Source: Ophiura sarsii (taxonomy: Eukaryota; Echinodermata; Ophiuroidea; Amphilepidida; Ophiuridae). Taken from it: 64,000 nucleotides of DNA. A program made the translations under genes and the position numbers. Below are positions 58,685 to 64,000 of this stretch, in pieces. Below the pieces are notes generated by a model. It saw nothing but the letters and a program-made list of their open reading frames with translations, did no database searches and was not told where the DNA came from. The stretch is taken from NCBI GenBank assembly GCA_035610835.1, contig CM069447.1, forward strand, positions 59,155,048 through 59,219,047, read 5' to 3'. Every line of letters starts with the position of its first letter. Positions within the stretch are counted from its first letter, which is position 1.

Positions 58685-61600
58685 TCATCATCATCGGTCG
58701 TCCTTGGACGGAATATTGGAAGCAGCAGTTACAAATTTCCTCCAAGCAAGTTTATCCAACATAAGCTGTTGAACTTCATTGGGTTCAAGATCAAGGTCCT
58801 TTGAGATGCTGTCAGGATAGGTGGTGGATCTCCTGCCACGGGATGAATGGCCTTCACTTGGAGTCCAGAAAAGCACTCGGGAGACAGGTTGATCGGATGC
58901 TCGTAGGCAGTGTCCAGCAAACTGGAGCCGTCGCTTCCTTACTGAGTTAGCCAGCGGAGGAATTTCACCATACACCTCTTCATTAGTTTTGTGGTCTCTC
59001 CAACTGATGTTAAGGACTCTCCTCAGCAACTGTGTGTAGCATCCATTTATTCTGTCCTCAAAAGTCTTTGTAACTGTCCATGTCTCTGAACCATATAGTA
59101 GAATACTTTCCACGCAAGCTCGGAAAAACTTGATTTTAGTTGGCCTATCAAGTTTAGATTTCCATATCTTCTCCAGCTTGTTGCATGCAACCCAGGCTTG
59201 AGCTTTCCGGCACTTGAAATCATGGAAAGAGTCTGGTATTGACGATCCTAGGTACTTAAACTCCTTGATGTTGTCAAGTTTGGCACCACTCAGAGATGTG
59301 ACATTTGTGGAGGATGGGATGCCGACTAGCAGAGTCTTGGTTTTTCCAACATTAAGGTGCAGGCCAACACAGTTTGAAGCTTCTTCGATATGCTGTAGCA
59401 GAATTTCAGCTGACTCAATGGATGAAGACAAGAGTGCTATGTCATCAGCGAAGTCCAAATCATGAAGGCGTAGCTCTGGATGACGTCTACTCTTCCTTCT
59501 CTCAAGAACGATCCCGGTGGATTGGTTGATGTCCTTCAAGGCATGCCGCATGATGTAATCTACTACCACTATGAAGAGGAATGGAGCAAGGGTGTCTCCT
59601 TGTAGAACTCCAGCCAGAATCTCGAAAGGTTCGGTATCACCGTCTGCAGATATCACTAAGGCAGATGAATCTGTGTAGATAGCCTTGATTGCATCAATGA
59701 TGACTCCTGGAATACCATACGCATGTAGGATTTGGAACATCCGTTCACGATGGATCGAATCGAAAGCTTTTGAGTAATCTATGAATACTACTGCCAGAGG
59801 AAGATTCTTTGTCTTCATGCCTTCAATGATACGTCTCAGAGCCAGTATTTGAGAAACGGTTGATCTATGCTGTCTGAAGCCATTCTGGTTCCAACGCAGC
59901 AAGGGGTCAACAAATGGTCTTATCCTGTTTAATACCATCCTGTTGAAGAGCTTGGCTGCAATACTGGTAAGGGTGATGCCCCTGTAGTTGGTTGGTTTTG
60001 ATAGGTCCCCTTTCTTTGGGATGGGAATGATTCCACCTGTTGACCATTGCTTAGGTTTCTCTTGGTGTAGCAGAAGATTGTTGCACAGATGAAGAAGGTG
60101 GGGTTTAAAGGTGTCCGACTTCCATAGCTCAAGTGGAATGCTGTCCAGTCCTAAGGCACCTCCTAGTTTTGACTGTGAAAGCGCTTCTTCCAGATCAGCT
60201 AACGTAAACTCTGAGGTTGAAATTGGTAGTGTATCATCAACCACCTTGGAGATGGTGAAGTCTCTGTCTGGTACTGTTGGTGGTTTCCCAAGAAGAGTAG
60301 AGAAATGCTTCAACCATGAACCTTTCCTGTCATCTGGCGTTCCTGAGAGCATAGATCGCTTGCTATCCTTTCTTCCACTGATGTCGTCCACAATTTTCCA
60401 AGCAGTGCTGTGTTTGCTGGAGAGAGAAGCTTGTTGTACCTGCTCGATGCTGGACTCCAGTAATGCTTTCTCCTCTGCTATGTACGCATCTGTCAGCTTT
60501 TGTTTGGCCATGTTTTTATCCACCTTGGTTGACGAGATGTAGGCTTCTCTTGCCGCTTTTACTTTCTGGGTCTGTGATATGCTCTTGAAAGTATTCCTTG
60601 GTTTCTTGGGCAAGATTTCCTCTGCTGCCTTGATGCAGGAAGATTGGAGGAGGTCGTACTTCTCTTGGAATGGCATGGTGCTCTTCTCTTGGGCCAAAGG
60701 ATCAAAGAAGTTGGATACTTTGATGGTATATTCATCCTGGAGGTCTCTGTTGAAACAAAGTGCTTTGAAGTTCAAGGACCGTGCTGCATTAGGCGGCTTC
60801 TTCTTTGGAGCACGCAGACGTAGCTTTACCATCGCTGTGATGATTCTGTGGTCAGACCCCACTGTTACAAAGGTGTTGTATGCCTCTACATTTTGCACAG
60901 AGTTTACCCATTTCTTCCTCACCAGAATGAAGTCCAGTTGTACCAAGTTTTGCATTGAAGTCGCCACCAATCAAAACCATGTTGTGTGCGGGGATGTCTC
61001 TCATCGCATCTGAGAGGTTCTTGTAAAAGGCGATTACATCCTCTTCTTTGGAGCAGTTTGTAGGGCTGTAGCAGCACATGATGGTTGTGGCTGGATTCCC
61101 TGTGAAGGAGGCAGTAATGATCCTATCAGAGTGTTTCTTGACCTCAGTAAGACATTTCATGGTGTAGTGGCTCATCAGTAATCCTATCCCACCAGTAGCA
61201 GCTCCACTTTTATTCCTTGTTGCTGAGGATGTTACCAAGGTGTACTTTTCTGATACCTTTGTATAATCTATGTCAGCATCGTGTACCATTCGGTGTTCTT
61301 GCACGCAAATCACATCGATTTTGAATTTGCTGGCTGCTTCCGTCAATTCACCCATGTTGTGCGGTTGTCTCAGTGTCCTGGTGTTGAAAGACGCGAAACT
61401 AACTGACTTTTTGCATCTCATGAATTTCGAAATAGTTCTCCCTCGTCCATGTCTGTTCTCAGCTCCTGCCCTCCCTGAAGGGTTTAAGGCAGACGCGTCA
61501 TATGTTCCGTCTTGCGGATCAGACCTGTCAGAGGAAGTTGTTGCAGGGGCTTTAACCCTGGTGCTATAATTTGCTTCCATTATTCTTTCTTGGCTGATTT

Positions 61601-62616
61601 ACTCCATTGGTGCGCCACGCCTAGTGGAGTTTGTGCTGTGGAACAGCACAGGTTTTCTGGTGACCGTTAAGCTGATTCAACTAGTTCACAACTTCTCCGC
61701 CCTTAACTCTGGAGATCCAGACTCCAATCTTAAATTCCAGTTGTTCAGACAACCAGACTGCCTGTTGAGTCCATTGGCCGGTAACATTTATAATATTTAT
61801 AATTGTTGCGCCCTTTTGCCGTTGGAGGTTGCTCCTCTCATCCGCCCAAGGTAATGGACTACCTTTGTAATCATAGTGTTCTCCAGATATTGTTTGCTCC
61901 GCTCTGGACGCTGGGACGGGTGATCGGCCCTGAGCAGCTAAGCGGAGTTTGAACATGCCAGTCATTGATGGAGATTTGACCATGGTGGGATGTTCAGCAC
62001 CACCCTACTGATGGTTCACAGATGTTGTTGTCGACCAATCTTGCCAGTGATGGAAATGATATGGCTATGAGGTAGGGACCCACAAAAAGACCTACTCAAT
62101 CTCTATGATAGGTTAGAAGGAAAAATGTTAAAGAGAAGTAACAACACAGGTTGGCATCCACACAAGTGTAAGCCGACAAAAGAAGATGGAGGTCATTATC
62201 CGTTTGTGGACAACAACCCCCCATCTCCTGATGTCAGTGTGGCGATGCGCCGTCACCAGCACAAAGGGGATCTGTGTCCTGTACCCCAGTGTGCTATCAC
62301 CTATTACCATGACCATTGCGGGGTTCAAGCGCCTCTACCCTACACATGGGATTAAAAGCCTCCTCCCAGACAAACCAGATTTCAACAAACTACCAAGCCA
62401 ACTAACTTGGCTTACCTTTCCTAGCCAACTGTGTTGTGAAAATGAAATGAGGTAAAGAAGCTAGTAGAATAGATTGTAGAAAGGATGAGAATAAAGGATA
62501 GAGATGAGTAGGAAGGAGCACCCAAATGGAAAAAGAACCCATTTGGGAAAATCCAACACTGATGGAATGTGTTGGCAAAGGTAATTTTCAGCTCCTCGAC
62601 ACAGGGATAGTGCCTT
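58685..62616 (-). mobile_element. RTE-like LINE, near full length, 9-bp target duplication
   Basis: CTACATGTA is present at 58676-58684 and 62617-62625; unit 1 has the single site ACTACATATATACC near 27056. The 3' end at the left is (ATG)n on the minus strand, directly after the stop codon. The right 1.04 kb (61581-62616) upstream of the first Met is a 5' UTR or an unrecognised leader. Insertion postdates the duplication. Confidence 0.9.
58691..61580 (-). pseudogene. RTE-like endonuclease and reverse transcriptase, one frameshift
   Basis: Met at 61580. The APE endonuclease begins with FASFNTRTLR, then DVICVQEHRM, TGGIGLLMSH, MCCYSPTN and VLIGGDFNAKLG. A frameshift near 60930-60960 moves to the second frame, which completes it with LDFILVRKKW and VGSDHRIITAMV. 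The RT follows: PKQWSTGGIIPIPKKGD, NYRGITLTSIAAKLFNRMVL, FIDYSKAFDSIHRERMFQIL, EILAGVLQGDTLAPFLF, DFADDIALLS (catalytic F-A-D-D), FKYLGSSIPDSFHDFKCRKA, ESILLYGSETWTV, CYTQLLRRVLNISWRDH and AGHCLRA. The sole lesion is the frameshift, so the copy is young. The clade is RTE-like by the compact layout and C-terminus; the subclade is not certain. Confidence 0.88.
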
Positions 62617-62845
62617 CTACATGTATACCATAGCAAAAGACAAAGCATTCAACTCTAGATGGCAGCATTTTACTTTAAAATTACCATTGCATGAACACCA
62701 ATTGTATAGCCCTCTCGTGTTGAGTAACATATCATCTTAAAATCTGAGCACTAGAGAGCGTCATTGTACTCAATATTCAAAGACTAAATGATATGACTAA
62801 ATGATAAAACATAATCCCGTTTTCAACCTACAAAATAGTAGGCTA

Positions 62846-64000
62846 GATGCTATATGCGTGCTTATAACTATTGTGGAAAACATATATTGTAAACATTATG
62901 TCAAATACATCCGGTTGCATTGTTATACCATTTTAAAGGTGTGGTCCATTATGCGACGCACACAACGTATTTTTAATTGTCTTGACATATTTTGGAACTT
63001 TTAATTTTTGGCCCATAGCACAATAATTGCTTTTACCCGATAAATACGCGTGTCCCACACATACAATTACGGGTTTATAACTGCATCAGATCTGTAACAA
63101 ATCCCATACCTACCCAAATGATGATTTGCATTAAAATCTTCTGTACCAATATCTTTAGGGGAAAAAAATGATATCAACAATTAAATAAAATTCACTGATG
63201 AAAACTTGTTTTTGTTTGTTTGTTTGTTTGTTTGTACTTATAAGAGGTACATTGTGGGTGTAGATATGAGTATGATTTGACATTGTGGGAGTATTTCGGC
63301 ATTGTGGGCGTACCCCCACAATGAACAGTTTCCAAATGGTATATGAGGATACTGTGAGCGTGTTAAAAGCAACAACAAATATACCCCCAGAACGATTTGT
63401 TTGTTTTTTGTGTGTTATTTGTCATCTTAAAACATACACTTTGCCACCCGACTATATGAATGGCGCCATCTATCTAGTCAACTCCCACAATGTACATACA
63501 AAAATACCCCCACAGTACAAATAATTACCCCCGTAGTGCACTCCTGTACCAACAAAAAATCCAACTCCCAAAATGTATATTTATACTCATTGTGTACTCC
63601 CACAGCGCACAAACACAAATACCCCCGCAATGTAGCTGGTGCGGGTATTAGTGTTTACACGGTCACGGTACGGACACAAGCTTGGGACCTGAAGGCACCA
63701 AACTCACGCACAATGCTTGGGCCAAACTTTAAACAGTTAATAAGCTTGCTGGCTGAATAAAATAAATGTAATAAAAGACGAAAGGAAGAATGAAGTAAAA
63801 ATAAGCCTCTCCCAACAAATAAAGTTAAACATTTTGCTGTCAGGCTTATTAGATGATCATTTGAAAAATATTACATGGAGATCTGCCATGTTACCATAGG
63901 AATAGATTACGTGTTCGTCAAATGCAATCAGTGGCCGCAATGATGAGAATCACGTGGTGGGTGAACTTGCCCCGAGGGTCCCCGTTTTCCCCCAATCTGC
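62846..64000. other. Right flank beyond the duplication, no supported gene
   Basis: AT-rich. It contains (TTTG)n at about 63211-63234 and a set of CCCCCACA/ATTGTGGG-type words at 63240-63640. Nothing coding is recognised to the window end. Confidence 0.5.
63240..63640. repeat. Scattered ACTCCCACAATG / AAATACCCCC words
   Basis: GTGGGAGTATTTCGGCATTG and GTGGGCGTACCCCCACAATG stand at the left. ATACCCCCAGAACG, CTCCCACAATGTACATAC, ATACCCCCACAGTAC, TTACCCCCGTAGTGCACTCC, CTCCCACAGCGCAC and ATACCCCCGCAATG follow, spaced 25-70 bp, some inverted. A decayed repeat array. Confidence 0.7.

Larger units (their letters stand above)
38340..62845 (+). repeat. Segmental duplication, unit 2 (holds most of gene B)
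   Basis: Partner of unit 1; the correspondence is given there. Private to unit 2 are the Penelope-like element, the 42.0-44.2 kb array, the 44.82-45.24 kb array, about 45.5-48.0 kb, the nested TIR element, a 370 bp SINE-like insertion, the 53.4-54.1 kb minisatellite, 55.0-56.5 kb and the RTE-like LINE. The right limit is clear: similarity ends within about 15 bp of TTCAAAGAC at 62775-62785, with a short AATAGTAGGCTA match at 62835. Confidence 0.85.

Noticed and set aside
60111..61013. Long plus-strand frames of about 143 codons (60111-60542 and 60579-61013)
   Set aside because: Shadows of the minus-strand RTE-like endonuclease and RT, which carry all catalytic motifs.

Overview
The window reads as AT-rich, intron-rich, repeat-dense animal genomic DNA with one scaffold gap (100 N at 37415-37514). 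The protein evidence points to an invertebrate deuterostome (echinoderm or hemichordate, amphioxus less likely). It has phase 1-1 exons each coding one hyalin-repeat (HYR) domain, and a retroelement mix of L2, CR1-like with a 2A peptide, RTE-like, L1/Tx1-like and Penelope-like with a GIY-YIG domain. This placement is inference from families, not from a species match.

The core of the window is a tandem segmental duplication. Unit 1 (about 1.4-27.2 kb) and unit 2 (about 38.3-62.8 kb) carry the same order of landmarks: shared non-coding sequence, HYR exon 1, a TIR transposon, HYR exon 2, HYR exon 3, and a terminal exon with a 10-cysteine hevein-like (type 1 chitin-binding) module and the stop codon, then shared 3' flank. 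All internal exons start and end in phase 1. Unit 1 is the 3' part of gene A, whose first exons should lie left of the window. Gene B appears complete: I infer its start from a signal-peptide exon at 34849-34891 and a cysteine-bearing 1-1 exon at 35169-35441, joining in phase to HYR exons at 48133, 51185 and 52654 and the hevein-like exon at 54552-54733. The predicted product is a secreted protein: signal peptide, unrecognised Cys module, three HYR domains, hevein-like C-terminus.

The two units differ mainly by insertions. Unit 1 carries an L1/Tx1-like tail (6-7 kb), other LINE fragments, two L2 elements (13.2-15.0 kb plus, 15.7-17.6 kb minus), and a 6.5 kb block between near-identical direct repeats. 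That block holds an RTE-like element split by a CR1-like element encoding a 2A motif. Unit 2 carries a Penelope-like element with a 13 bp target duplication (38.4-41.3 kb), a 2.2 kb array with AAAATGGC cores, a nested TA-flanked TIR element whose empty site is preserved in unit 1, an L2 tail, and a nearly intact RTE-like LINE with a 9 bp target duplication (58.7-62.6 kb).

The spacer between the units (27.2-34.8 kb) holds no gene I can support beyond the proposed first exons of gene B at its right edge. It has several TIR elements, a 0.35 kb direct repeat and low-complexity sequence. Long poly-C runs (up to 45) cluster between 28 and 47 kb. No RNA gene is secure; one degenerate tRNA-like sequence lies near 20.2 kb.
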